A stretch of 64,000 nucleotides of DNA from Anthonomus grandis grandis (Eukaryota; Arthropoda; Insecta; Coleoptera; Curculionidae). The notes beneath the pieces are model-generated. The model worked only from the letters and a program-made list of their open reading frames with translations, did no database searches and had not been told where the DNA came from. This document shows positions 31,500 to 44,282 of this stretch, piece by piece (within the stretch, counting starts at the first letter, position 1; every line of letters begins with the position of its first letter). The stretch lies in contig NC_065551.1 of the NCBI RefSeq assembly GCF_022605725.1, positions 17,360,001-17,424,000 of the forward strand. The letters run 5' to 3'. A program made the position numbers and the translations under genes.

Positions 31500-33042
31500 C
31501 AGGGTGTTTCTTAACCTATACGCATAAACTTGGGAAATTATTGCTGACGGCAAATAATGACTAATAGTGAAAAAAAAAATTAGTAAAATAGTTTTAGTTA
31601 CGGAGATAAACGACTTATTAATTAAAATTAAAAAAAAAAACGTAAATTCTCCAAAATAAATGTTTATTTAACTATTATAGTAACAGTTCGAAGTTATTTC
31701 AATGACTTTCAATACATAATTGAGCACGCCTAATCCAAGAGTTGCAGACAGCAGCTAATCCAGGTTGTAGTCGAATTTCCTCGGCGGCAGCAAATATCCG
31801 ATTTCTTAATTCTTGTTCATTGTCAACTTCGGTTACATACACCAGAGATTTTAGGTGGCCCCAAAAATAAAAGTCAAGCGGATTAAGGTCGGTCGATCGA
31901 GGAGGCCATCCAATTGGACCACCTCGGCCTATCCATCGTTCGGGGCACATTCGATCCAAATGCCGTTGCACTGGTCGCGCAAAATGTGGTGGTGCGATGG
32001 TGCTCATCGTGAAGAAACCACAAATTCTGCCTAATGTGAAGAGGGACTTCTTCAAGGAGTACCGGCAAATTTTATCGCAAGAATTGTAAATGAAGAGCAC
32101 CAGTTAGATGATTATCCAAAATAAAAGGGCCAATAAGTATTCCGTTTACAATTCCAGCCCATACATTTACTGAAAATCGTTGTTCAAAGTTTGTTCGCCG
32201 AATGGCATGCGGATTTTCAACTGCCCAAAAATGCGTGTTGCGAAAATTGTGAATACCATTGCGTGTGAAAATTGCTTCATCCGTAGCTAAAATGTTCCTG
32301 GTAAAGTTTGGGTTTAACTGCTGCTAATGTAACAACCACTCGCAAAAGTTTACTCGAGGCGCATGATCCCTTGGAAGTAAAGCTTGTACCCTTTGGACGT
32401 GAAATGGATACAGTAATTCATGCCTTAAAATTCACCAAACTGTGACTAGTGATAGTCCAAATTGCGTTGCAATTGTTCTAGTGCTTATGTCAGGATGCTC
32501 TTCGATGATATCTAAAATCAAATTCTCCAGATTTAAAATGCGCCTAGGTCTAATGGCTCTACCATGTTGCCCTGGCATCGGCCGCAAATTTCCAGTTTCT
32601 CTACCCCGCTGAACCACACGCAAAAAAGCTTCACGCGACGGATGATACCTATGAGGAAACCTTTGTGCATAAAGATTAGCTGCAGCCACACTGTTTTTTG
32701 TCTTGATTCTTCGTATGCCAGTAACATGTCCATTAGTTCCTCATTTGAAAAATTATGCGGCATAATTTTAATAAAAAACGAAATACGACCACAACTGTAT
32801 CGACTGATAGCAAAGTAGGTACTACTAAACATAATAAACATCATCCGGACTTGTTTACTTCTTAATTTGACAAAATTAAGAAGACAACAAAATTCCACCT
32901 GATAAAGTTATTACATTTTTGTGAAAAAAACAATTATCTCTTTTTAAAAAAATTTTACTTAAATTTTTTTTTCACTAATAGTCATTATTTATCATTAGCA
33001 ATAATTTCCCAAGTTTATGCATATAGGTTAAGAAACACTCTG
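31500..33042 (-). mobile_element. Mariner-superfamily element with 90 bp inverted repeats
   Basis: The termini CAGGGTGTTTCTTAACCTAT and the complement ending AGAAACACTCTG are flanked by TA (31498-31499, 33043-33044). The arms match over about 90 bp with few differences. Length is 1543 bp. The transposase on the - strand is broken but recent-looking. Confidence 0.92.
31709..32763 (-). pseudogene. DUF4817-type/DDE transposase, frameshifted
   Basis: The start MPHNFSNEELMDMLLAYEES (ATG at about 32763) is the DUF4817 helix-turn-helix domain seen with insect mariner-like transposases. It continues after a shift into AANLYAQRFPHRYHPSREAF and a second helix-turn-helix (EEHPDISTRTIATQFGLS). The central part with the first Asp lies in broken frames (32100-32430). 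The block 31699-32100 holds the region after the second Asp (APPHFARPVQRHLD), then WIGRGGPIGWPPRS and DLNPLDFYFWGHLKS with the third Asp, and a complete C-terminus. Frameshifts near 32030, 32435 and 32690 prevent a full product. Confidence 0.85.
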
Positions 33043-33537
33043 TATATACTTTATAAAATGTTCTTTTTTTTTCGGGTCACAATGTTGAAGACTAGAATCT
33101 GCACTGTAGAAATTTGAATTTGTCGGCCTTTTATTTGCATGTATAGTTTTGTACTATACTTATAAATATCTTGTGTATTGTATTTTTGCAAATAAAAAAC
33201 ATTTATTATTAATATATTATTATCCTCTTTATTAATGTCTTTACATGTATGGTAAGAAAAAGTCTTCACAATATACAATATAATCTGTTTGTCATAGTTC
33301 AGTGCTAACAAAATACTTTTAAACATTTTTAGATTAATTCTAATTTATATAATATCTGTTTTAATGAATTATTATATATTATGTATATAATTTTAAATTA
33401 ATTTTTTATTATATATTTTAAAGTAATTATTTTTCAGGAAAATTAAATAACAAATGTGTTAAAGAAAAATATTGTTTTATTTCCATTTTAAAATTGGTGA
33501 TATGTTGTACATTATTGTTAACTGATTAGTGAAATTT
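33043..33537. other. AT-rich sequence, no feature recognised
   Basis: AT-rich, with an uninformative open frame at 33051-33326. Confidence 0.4.
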
Positions 33538-33725
33538 GAATTTTCCCGCCTTAATTTGGCCACGCCTTTCTAACATTTTGATTGGCCCAATTAGTTACGT
33601 CAAACTGTTATGTTAGTTACAATAGTTTCCGTTGGGAAACAAGAGGACGCATTCAGATTTGTCAGAAAAATTCCGATCAGTTTGTATACAACCACCACTT
33701 CTCAATATATTTGTGTTCTGTAGTT
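33538..33725. repeat. Promoter-like duplicated segment, copy 2
   Basis: Contains GAATTTTCCCGCC, TTTGGCCACGCC, GATTGG, a CRE-like TTACGTCA and CACTTCTCAATATATTTGTG in the same order as 27061-27270. Diverged but collinear. Confidence 0.45.
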
Positions 33726-33914
33726 TTTTTGTAAAATAATAGGGAAGAAAATATTTTGAAAGTATCATAATTTATATTGGATTTGCTATGGCCAGCTTGG
33801 CGATGCACCCAGTATACAAGGTCTATATATTTTAAATTGTAATACATAGACAGATTGTATGCCTTTAAATCGGGACACTACTAATAAAATATACAATATG
33901 CAATGGAATGCGTG

Positions 33915-34185
33915 ATTCATCTAGCGAGCGAGAGGGGAAATAATTTAAAGGCTCGCATCTGCCTCTTTTCCCACGATCTCGAGGAACACGTGTGCCGCCT
34001 TTACTGACGGACGAGCGCGGAGAAGACGCCATCACCAGGTCGAGGATACCAGCAGCACGTCACCGAATCGAGAGAGAAGCAAAAAAAAAGCGAAAGAAAA
34101 GGAGAAGAAGAAGAGAGAACACGATCACGTGTTTGGCGCTTGCTTGGCTTTACGCCGCGCTGGGGTCTTTTCATAGAAATTGAAA
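33915..34185. other. CpG-rich island in AT-rich context
   Basis: Around 50% GC or more, rich in CG dinucleotides and in GAGAGAG/AGAAGAAG runs. The open frame 33992-34183 has a basic stretch but no similarity I recognise and no ATG-context support. It could be a conserved promoter or non-coding exon. Confidence 0.35.
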
Positions 34186-36295
34186 AGAATGAGATGTTAT
34201 TGAGAAAGGAGAACTGAAAACCCCAGGAGGAATATTAATTAATATTTATTGTATGCCTATGTGGTATCAAGCAATTCCAATGTCAGTAAGAATATTCTTA
34301 TCTAATTTGGTATTATATATGGTTTCGTGAAAATTAAATATACTATTGATAATATTTGTATGTATTTATATAATGAGAAGACTTATAAGATGTTTAATAA
34401 TTATTCCTTAAAAATATCCTGAACAATAGATAGAGTCTCACTAGGCACTTAGATTTGTTAAACAGTATATACCTTATAACAGGTGACAATTTAAAAACTT
34501 GAAATGACCGTATATTATGAACGAAAAACTGAATAAAAATACGCTGTACACAGTTTCTATAAAACGAAGAGAGCTTAAAAATAAAACATATCCCACCTTA
34601 TCTGTAACCCCTTGGACACCCCTAGAATCAAAATACAAAGGCGGGTCAAGTGATCAACTTGAAGCTCTTGAAAAACGCCTAAAAATGATGCCATAGAAAG
34701 CCGGATTTTAGGAAATTCTTTTCTGTTTATCAAGGAAAGCAAAAAATGAAAACAAATTTTTTAATTAAAAAAAATTCAAATGTTTAAAATGAAGGCTACC
34801 GATAACTGGCATGTGTTCAGAACAATAGCTACGCTTACGACGCGTGTACCAAATATTTAATACTTGAATCAAATGACGTCACGAGGATCTATTTTTTCGG
34901 AGTAAATGGCAGCGCACTAAATTTTGATTAACGCGAATTTGATGCCTCCCAAACAGACTAGATTAATTTTTTTCTTTTTTCGGTGTAAACACACAGGTCC
35001 TAGGTGAAGTATAAAAATAACAACTTTGACATTTTATTAGATGTTAACTTACGAGGTTTTTATTTTTGTACACAAAAATAAAGAAGAGAAGGGAAGCTTT
35101 AGCCTTAAAATTATTAGTTTTTTTTTTATTATTTTTATATTTTTAAACAACAATAAAACTTTTAAAGATTTGGAGGTTATATCCTATTATTCTTCGTCTA
35201 ACCTGATAAACTCCCTTCAACTGACATTTTGATCCTAGAGATAATCCTACACATATTTAATCCTCAAAATCAATCCTTGTATCATTTGATCCATGGTCCT
35301 AAAAGATCCGCGTGTTGTAAACGTAGCTATTGAAAGACTAGAATTAGTAAACAACAACTTTGTTGCAAAATTGAATTATAACTGGGTTCGCAAAGTAGCC
35401 ATCTCGGCGCTGTTGGTCAGAAGTGTACCTCGCTCTGAGTGGTCACTCTGCACGTTGTTTTTATTTTCACTGGCGTCAATTTGACGTTTTCAAAAAGAGA
35501 GTTTTCGGTTGTATGATCGGCTCCTGTTTTTATTGGGAAAGCAGAAAAAAAGAGAAGAGAAGGGTTTTTAACTCTTTGACTCCACAGGTCAGTATAGTAT
35601 TACTTACAATATATCTATGAATTAATTTTTTGTATTCATCATAATTATATGTTTCGAATTTTATATACCAAAAACTGTTTCGCATCAATTTCAGTTTTTT
35701 TTTCGTTTGTGCAGGATGAAAATAAAGTTCGAAAATAGCAAGAGGAATTTCATTAGAATAAAAAAGGTATTCATATATGCAAATTTCACTTTCCTAAAAA
35801 AGTTGTTGTCAGGATATGTCGTAAAGTAATCGATAAAATTATTTTCACATTGGTTTTAATTAATAACTATTTTTTCTAAAAAAACTTTTTTTTCCTGTTA
35901 ATTTAGTTTCTGTTTACTGCCAAATTTTGCACTTTATTAAAATAATCACTTGTAACTGCGACAACTATTGCTTATATAGTGCGGTGATGAATTGTTTGTG
36001 ATTGTTTGAACTTGTTATGTAGAATTATCTTGAAATCTTATTGAGCAAGGAGTATTTCAAAAATGTTGATGAGAAAAATATTCAGTAAAAATTCTAATGC
36101 AGAGCATAAAGTGTCAGGTAATGTACTTTGCGATTCTTTGTCCAAAGACGATTCCAATGACAACAAACATAATACAATGCAAAATTTTCAATAGTGAAGA
36201 AATAGTCCATTTTTGCAATGGAGTCGTATGTTAAGGTAAAATAAAAATCCTGCAGTCTCTCTCCACTTATTTATTAAACATATAGTTATTTAAAA
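34186..36295. other. Unassigned; possible non-coding exon near 35.3-35.6 kb
   Basis: The stretch 35290-35600 is less AT-rich and includes TAGCCATCTCGGCG, TTTGACG and a donor-like CACAG/GTCAGT at about 35587. Together they resemble a promoter plus first exon. The rest is AT-rich with no coding or transposon signal. Confidence 0.3.
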
Positions 36296-36299
36296 TTCC

Positions 36300-36930
36300 C
36301 TATAAACGTAGGGAAGGACATGCAGCAAGGTGATGACGATCCGGACAGCAGAATACAGTCTTGTGAAATAATGACGGATAGAATTACGGCAGAACCTCGA
36401 CTAGTTAAAAATATTCGCTTCAATGATGTTAATAAGCAAAACTGTCGTCACTGGAATGACGAGAACCCACACGTATTTAGAGAAGGGCATATCGAGTAGA
36501 CCCAGAAAATTAATTTTTGGACTGGTATATTGGTATTATCAGTCCAATATTTACACCAAGAAATTTAAATAGCGACATATATGGTGAAATAATACACAGG
36601 TCTATCAAACCACTAATAGTGCGGGAATTAGAAAATCAGAGCGACATACATGGAAATTTATCTCTATAAGAACGCTTACTACAATTCCAACAAGATGGAG
36701 CAACACATGTAGTTCCCGTTATGCAACTCATCACGTGGCTCTAGGTATACCTTCACTCAACATCTCTTGACTTCTTTTAGTGGCATCACATAAAATCTGT
36801 GGTTTTAAAACGCAACCTGAGTCAGTAGAACAACTCCAGCATTGAATAGTTTAGAAATGCCGTATCCATAGAAACATTTGTAAATGTTCTTGAAGAATTT
36901 GAGGTAGTAGGCTAATTAAAGTAGGCTTTA
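36300..36930 (+). pseudogene. Tc1/mariner-superfamily transposase fossil
   Basis: Broken frames give DDDPDSRIQSCEIMTDRITA, then VNKQNCRHWNDENPHVFREG (about 36437-36490) and INFWTGI. The second catalytic block QFQQDGATH follows near 36690, then a DFFWWHHIKS-type segment for the third catalytic region (about 36770), and a C-terminus ending near 36920. Stops interrupt several times. It is related to, but distinct from, the 17.5 kb element. Terminal repeats were not found. Confidence 0.75.
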
Positions 36931-38545
36931 TTATTGTCTCGACAATAATGGAAATCATTTTCAATAATTAATTAAATAATAATAAGAATTTCAAAATAGT
37001 GTTTTTATTTACAAACAGAGAAGAATTTTCTGAATTGTGGCTTTTAAGGGTATCATTGGGAAGCATTTTTCAATGTAATAATAGATGAAATAATTCCAAT
37101 TATTATCCAATTTTTTATTTTTCTAGGTCTAAATAAACTTATAAAAAAATGATGTTTTTGTACAATCCGACATTATTTTATTCTATGATTCAAGGAAAAT
37201 ACCGTTTTCAGTTCAAATATTTGTTTCATTCGTAATGTTTAACTTAGACTATTCATCGTTCTTTCATTTTACTATGTGATTCTATTTTCAGAAATAAAGG
37301 TTAAGATTAGAATATGATCTGTAATATTTTCTTCTAAAATAAAAGATTTAAAATCCAAATAAGTAATTCTTGGTTTTTGTACCAAAAATCTATAGTCAAG
37401 ACATAAATTAAGCCAAGTAAGCAAATTTATAAAAAATTCTGCATATAAATTTAAAATATTAACAACGCGCATAAAAATTTGAATATTCTAAAAATTTTGA
37501 AGGTCCTGAAAGAAAGTGACCTTTTAAGAAAATTACCCAAAATTCAAAGAAAAGGTTTGTCTACATTTTTCTTCCACTATATGATAACTTAAATTAAGAA
37601 TTTCTTTCTAACAGACACATATTTGTTTTTAATTAAAATTCAAATCAAATTATTAATTGTAATAACAATTTTGAATTTAATTCTTTAAAAAATATAAGTT
37701 TAATAAATTCTAGGTTCTTTATTTTTTAAGCATTCTGCTTATTTTTAAAGAAGAAAAATTTGGGACGAATTTCTATACAAAAAATTTAAAAAAATATTGT
37801 TTTTGCTTTTAGAAAATAAAATTCTTATTAATTCTGCAAAAGAAAAAAAAAAGCTTTACATTTCCTATATATTTTGAGAAAATTTGATTACGGTTTTTGA
37901 CAAACGGAATTTTCAATTTTTTTTTTCTATTACTATGCATCTATGTATTCAATCAAAAGTAAATCAAAAATATAAAGATTCTTGTCATTTATGTTTAATA
38001 AAAACATTAAAAATTTACTCATAATTTACAATATACAAATTTAAATATTTAAATATGAATAAATTAGATAAATATATTTTTAGTTACCATACTAATTTTA
38101 AAAAAAATATATATAAAATTATTTTCCAGTCTTGTACAATGAAAGTTGCTTTTTAAATTAAATTATTTTACACATAATACTCAAAATACTCAAATATCCT
38201 AGACAGAATAGGTATATATCTAACGTAGATATCTATATGTAGATATCTAAAATAGAATAATTTATTGACAAAATTAAAACTTTGTCATGTTTCTAAAACT
38301 TTATATATTTTTAGAAAATCACCAAATAATTTTTTGATATATATAAAGATAAAATGTAATCACTTTTTTCACATAAAAATATTTTTTTATATAAATACAT
38401 TTTATTATAATAAATTTCTAATTATTATAACTTTTTTGAAAAAAGTTGTAAATTCTTGTCGTTTATGTTTAATAGAAGCATTATGCAATTAATCCTAATT
38501 TATAATATGAAAAAAATTCTATTAAATTTTTAATTACTGTATTTT
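36931..38545. other. Very AT-rich sequence, no feature recognised
   Basis: Long A/T-dominated sequence; short repeats such as GTAGATATCTA near 38220-38250. No coding signal. Confidence 0.45.
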
Positions 38546-38568
38546 TTTAAGACTCTAAGGAAAATAAA

Positions 38569-38757
38569 GTGTGTGGAAAGTGTAGCGGGAATCACGATTT
38601 TAAGGAGTGTAATGTTAATAGTGTCAAATGTGCAAACTGTGTTATGTCTAATAAAAAATATGGTCTCACTCTAGAAGTTAGTCATACCACCTGGGACTTA
38701 AACAAATGTGAATCCTACAAAAGAATTGAGGATATTCAATGGTGTAAGTATAATTAA
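38569..38757 (+). pseudogene. LINE ORF1 C-terminus with CCHC zinc knuckle
   Basis: Encodes CGKCSGNHDFKEC, a C-x2-C-x3-H-x4-C knuckle, followed by a second knuckle beginning CANC and completed by a later His and Cys. LINE ORF1 proteins bind RNA through such knuckles. The N-terminal part is absent, so this is a truncated ORF1; the element probably begins near here. Confidence 0.75.
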
Positions 38758-38796
38758 TAGCAATTAGACTTTAAAGATATTCAGAAATATAGCACT

Positions 38797-39420
38797 GTGT
38801 ATTTTAATTTCCAGGATTTTCTAAATAACAAAGAGCACATTATTTTATTAATTAATGATTGGAAACCCAAAATAGTATTTCTGAGTGAGACACATGTATC
38901 ATGTGATATTGAATTATGTGAATTAAATATCAGGGGGTATATATTAGAGCAATGCACTACAACAGAACAGGGGGGGTTATGACATTAATACGTGATATTA
39001 GATATAAGATCGTCACTGTTCAATGTCTTGAAAACTATGTTTGGTTATTGTCCCTCGAAGTATCTTTGTCTGGTTTGAAGTATTTGTGTTCGGTTTTATA
39101 TCATCCACCTCAGAAAGATGATGCAAATTTTATAGATTTTTTTTAATAATCATTTAGATTAAATTTGTGGATTTAATGGTATAAATGTAATAGTAGACGA
39201 TTTTAATTTTGATTTATTGAAAAACTCATTTTATGGCAACAAAATATTTAATGTTATATATACCAATTGATTTTATCAAATAGTACAGACCCCTACTAGA
39301 ATAGTCCCAAGAAGCCAAACATTAATAGACTATATCGTAACAAATAATAAACATCTCCAATATAAAGTTCACCTTACGCCTAAAATCAGCGACCATTCAA
39401 TTCTTTCAATAACACTTTCC
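38797..39420 (+). pseudogene. LINE APE-type endonuclease, frameshifted
   Basis: Blocks in order: FLSETHVS (catalytic Glu region, about 38875), a RGGV/EQGGVMTLIR segment, LCSVLYHPP (about 39090), IIVDDFNFDL in place of the usual GDFN (about 39190), then LIDYIVTN and SDHSILS (about 39325-39410), which carry the last catalytic His region. Two frameshifts and stops are present. This domain nicks target DNA in LINE integration. The first G-to-V change in the GDFN box may already impair it. Confidence 0.8.
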
Positions 39421-39544
39421 CAAGAAAAAACTCAAAATGATAAAAAATTACATTTCAGGGGTCTTTTAAAAATTATAATCCCAATGAGTACAACAAGAAT
39501 TATCACATTCTGTTTGGAATAATAATGTTTCTGATGTAAATATT

Positions 39545-41601
39545 TTGGCTACTTCTTTCATTGGACATATTGAAAATATTATTAATCGTATGTGTCCCAG
39601 GGTCAAGATAGTCCAAAATCAAAAATATCTCGATAAAAAATGGATTACTTCTGAAATAAGAGAAATGATGCGTGAAAGGGATCTATCATACAAAAGAGCT
39701 GTTATGAGTGGAAGTGAAAATAATTGGCAAGAATACAAAGGGAAAAGAAATATCATTGTAAGTAAAATAAGAACACAAAGAAAAAAAATTTACGCAGAAA
39801 CAATAGACTTAAATAAAAGTAGCCCAAAAGAACTGTGGAAAAACCTTAAAACTCTTTTACCTGGAAAAAAGCAAGAATTGCCAGACGTAATCAGGTTTGA
39901 AACAGAAGTAATCAACCAAGAGGCAGACTTAGCTAATAGATTTAATAAGTATTTTGTGTATAGCATTGATGGTATAATTGGGGATAGACCACTTCCACAA
40001 AATGCTGTACCCTTTATATTGGACCCACAGTGCATAGTGGAATATTTAGTAATTTTGAAAAATTAACAATGGTTAGAATGAAGGAAATGGTAAAAAACCT
40101 TAAAAATGTGGGTGGGGGTGAGTGTGGCATCTCTAAGCAAGTCCTTTGTGACGTAGTATATGCAGTTGGTAATCGTCTTTTAGATGTTATTAACACATCA
40201 CTTAGCAATGGTGTTTTTCCAGAATCTTGGAAATTAACAACTATCATTCCTGTTCCTAAGATAAATAACACAAAATTATATAATGAGTTTCGTCCAATAA
40301 ATACGATGCCAATATATGAGAAGGTTTTAGAAGTTGTTGTTAAAGAACAGTTGCTAAACTTCTGTGATACAAATAAAATAATTATTCCTAACCAATCAGG
40401 TTTTAGAGAGAACCATTATTGCGAGTCTGTTGTTGTTGGTATGTGTGATGATTTTCTTAGGGCCGTCGACTGTGATAACTATGTCTTAGCCGTTTTTCTT
40501 GATTTTAAGAGGGCTTTTGAAACAGTAGATAAGAGTATTTTAATAAACAAATTAGAGCATATAGGAATCAAGAATACTGTTTTAGAGTGGTTTAAGTCAT
40601 ACTTGGATAAAAGATCTCAACGCATGTCTTATAAAAATTGTTTGTCGGGGTCTGGAAATGTTAAATATGGTGTACCACAAGGAACGGTTTTGGGTCCGCT
40701 GTTATTTTTAATCTATATTAATAATATGGTTAGAGTAACACTTAAGTGAAAAATTATTCTTTTTGCTGACGACACAATGCTTTATATTATACGTAAAAAC
40801 TTACAACAAATGCAGAAAGATTTGAATGATAATTTGGAGCGTATTTTTGATTGGCTGTGTGTTAATAAGTTATGTTTAAATACTGATAAATCCAAATTTT
40901 GCATATTTAGAAAGAAGTCAAAGCTTAGTGAAGCGGAAATCCAGAATATGCACATAGCTGTAAATGGGGAAAATATTACTTATGATGGGGAAATTAAATA
41001 TTTAGGCATAATGTTGGATTGCAATCTAAACTTTCAAGCTCATGCTGATTATGTAATGCGAACATTTTCAAAAAAAGTCGGTTTTATAACTTGAATAGGT
41101 AAAAACTTAAGCATGCATACAAAACTACAACTCTATAATATTATTGTTATCTCACACTTACAATTCTGTTCGACTTTGTTATTTTATCTACCTCAGTATA
41201 AAATAAACCAAATGAAGAAAATACAAAATAGAGCTATGAGACAAATTTTAAAATGTAGTTGGTATACGCCAATTAAATGTATGTTGAATGTTTTGAATAT
41301 GTTGTCTGGGAAGCAAAGGGTTTTATTTAATGTGTATCTATTTGTTTTTAAACTTAAACATAATTTGTTACCTAACTATTTGTGTGATGGATTGAAGGTA
41401 TTTAGTGATATTCATAGTTATCATACGAGAAATCGTACAGATTTTATTTTATTGGAATGGTGCAATTCGACCCAAATGCAAAACTTGGTTTTATATAAGG
41501 GATTATCTGAATTTAACAAATTACCTGTGATAATAAAAAACTGTGATAATCTAAACCGGTTCAAAAGGCTCCTAAGAAAATTTCTTTTAGATAACTGTTA
41601 G
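39545..41601 (+). pseudogene. LINE reverse transcriptase and C-terminal domain
   Basis: Linker (39545-40066), then RT: SNGVFPESWKLTTIIPVPK, motif A FLDFKRAFETVD (about 40497), GVPQGTVLGPLLFLIYINN (about 40670), and FADDTMLY (about 40760). An in-frame TGA at 40747-40749 lies just before the catalytic FADD, and another at 41092-41094 replaces a likely Trp. A frameshift is also needed near 40060. Thumb and C-terminal domains (40777-41601) are otherwise complete and end with a RFKRLLRKFLL tail. Catalytic residues are intact. Confidence 0.88.
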
Positions 41602-42105
41602 TATAGATAGTTTATTTATTTTAATTTTATAAATTTTAGCCCGTTTTTATTTATTTTATTTATACATCTTAGCACTGTAGGTTTCTTCTCGTTTCTTTTG
41701 TTTCTCGTCCTGTATATAAATATTTTACATGTTTATTTTTAATTTTACACATTTTAGCCCGTTTTTAATTATTTTATTTGTTATATGTTAATAAGTTAAG
41801 TTTTATCTTTGTTTAATTTTATTGTTGCCCTCTGGTATTTGTATTGGTATTTGTATTAGTAATGTTTTTGTTGAATTAGGTACTGTAGGTTTATTCTTGT
41901 TTCTTTTTGTTTGTGTCCTGTACATACATTACACTTTTTATTTATATTTTTATTTAATTTTCACATATTTACAAATGTTGTTTTTTTTTCTATTTCTACT
42001 ATTGTAATAAGACTAATAAGGCAAACTTGTACTTATATGTAGCTTTTTTATGCTAAATAAATGCTTTATTATTATATTATTATTATTATTATTATTATTT
42101 TAATA

Positions 42106-44282
42106 TAAATAAATTTTAAGTTAAAAATATCAATAGATTTTTTAAAAATATTATTGGATAAAATTGCCAAAATAAAATAAATGTACCTTTTGAGAAAATT
42201 ATTAAATAAAAAGTTAAAGAAAAAAGATACAAATTATTTTCAATTTTTTTAAACCTATATTTTAAATATTTATTACAATGTTGTAATTTAAACATTATTT
42301 ATTAAAGTTTTACTTATTATTTGAAAAAATAATAATAATAACTGTTTATGGGTATCTGTACGTCACTCTATAAAAAAATCTTAATTTTGGCCTAAAAAAA
42401 TTATAGGTCCTTGTAATTCGACTATTAAAACCTAAAAATATTATAAAATAAATCTTAAATTAAGTTCAAATCAAATATACATAAAAGCATGAAAAACACA
42501 TGATTAATTGACAAGAAGACCCGAGCAAAAGCACACAACAACCCTATAATAAATCTCTTGCAGAAACCTGATATCCGCATGTTACGATATGTAGACAACG
42601 CAACGTCTGGCCATATGTCACACGAGTTGATCTACCACTTGGTGATGTAACCTGATCTTGTTGATTATATTTATGTTGGTCTTCAGCAAAAAGACAATTC
42701 ACACTATTTTCCTTATAATGTACACACATTTATTTTATTTATATTGCATTTATTTTAAAATGATTTCAGTTGACCATAAACAAGACGAAATATCAAAAAA
42801 TGCCCAGTATTAACTCGTTCTTTTTTCAAAATTTACACCAGCACTGGACTATTAAATTTCTCGTTTTATGGTCGTCGTAAAAAAAATTAAATCCGATAAA
42901 AACCGTGAGATATTTTTGCCATGGGTTTACTATATATGGTCCATCACCTGTATTGGATTAATTATGGAGCTTTTATATAATTTTTTGAGGTTATCATTAT
43001 ATAGTATCTTTATGAAGTTTTGTTACGTTGTTCTTTACACTTGATTGGATTTTTTTCGGGGCGTGGTTTTATACGAATTTTTAATTTAAGCACCAGGAAA
43101 TATATGAGAAAAGAGCCACTTATATAATGAATGATTCTAAGTTAGAAGTAATTTTGCTGATTTTCTTTAAAATATGTATTATTTAAATAACATAAACTTC
43201 TAAATGATAATTATTATAACATTTTATTTCATATTTTAATTTTTATGTTTATAAAATTAGTTGAAACCTTATAGGATATTATTTTTTTTCCTAAAGCCCT
43301 ATCAATAATGCTTGTATAAAACTCGATACCCTGATCTATCTGCATTTTACAAATTTTTATTTAATTTTTGGTCTTTTTTGAGAATTTACAAAAAATTAAC
43401 GCATTTTTTGCATTAAAATCTTATAAAATATAAATTCACACTGGAAATTAAAAAAAAATCTAACTACGCCTGAATAGTCTTTTAACTAGTATAATACACA
43501 TATTGTAAGTTGATTTTTACCCAATGCCAAAAATTATCCGGTCTTTCCTAGTAGTACAATTGTAGTACTCTAACAAAAGGATGAATGAATAAGATCCATC
43601 TTGGTCGGTGCCTTAAAGTACCCTTTTAAGAACTATTTGAAAATCACAATAAAACTATTATAAAAAGTGGCGGGTAGTTTAAAGTACCCCCAAATGAATG
43701 AAAGGGGCTTTGTATACGCACTCATTGAAAAATGCCTTGAAAACACTTAAGAAGGCAAAAGTTGTAAGGAAATTGCGGATGTAGCGTAACTAAATGTAGT
43801 ATTCTATTGTTAATTATCTCCTTGAAGATCTGTTATAGTGTAGTATTTGAAATAGTTGAGTTTCTCTAGTGCACCTGGGGCAAGTATTGTAAAATCTGCC
43901 TAAAACCAAAATATGCCGTCAAAAGTAATTTTTTTTATGTTCTGATGGGTTTTAAGGAAAAGAAACCGAATCGTCTAAATCCAGATGTGGGCATCAGGCG
44001 TGGGATAATGAAACACCATCGGTTGCACAAGTGTGAGTCGTTAAAAAAGCGGAAAAAAATTCTGCATCGCCTAAAAATAGTCTCGTGAGAACGGCAGTGG
44101 TTTCGAACACCATTTTGAGTTTGTTTACGTTTAAAAATTGGTAAATTTGGTTGTTTATGTTCACTTTTTTCGGCAATTTAATTCAAAAATGTAATTTTTT
44201 TGGGTTTTTTTAGTACAAATAGGGCATATTTTGATGCTAGATTTTTTCACCGAAGAAGATTAAATCATTATCAAAGATTTAA
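42106..44282. other. AT-rich sequence with one GC-normal patch
   Basis: Mostly A/T-rich. The patch 42530-42730 has ordinary base composition and an open - strand frame of 61 residues with no recognised domain; see findings. The segment 44180-44260 resembles 50225-50290 and was apparently interrupted by the following LINE. Confidence 0.4.

Larger units (their letters stand above)
38550..42105 (+). mobile_element. Nearly full-length LINE with (ATT)n tail
   Basis: From a gag-like zinc-knuckle end (38569) through endonuclease, RT and C-terminus to an (ATT)n tail at about 42070-42100. The 3' UTR (41602-42060) repeats a TTTTAGCCCGTTTTTAATTATTTTATTT-like phrase twice (about 41634 and 41754). A limited number of stops and shifts suggests moderate age. 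Jockey/CR1-group by general resemblance. Confidence 0.88.

Noticed and set aside
33051..33326. 91-residue - strand frame
   Set aside because: Composition is that expected of AT-rich sequence; no motif or neighbour supports it.
33992..34183. Basic 63-residue open frame
   Set aside because: No homology recognised; its composition follows the local CpG- and GA-rich sequence.
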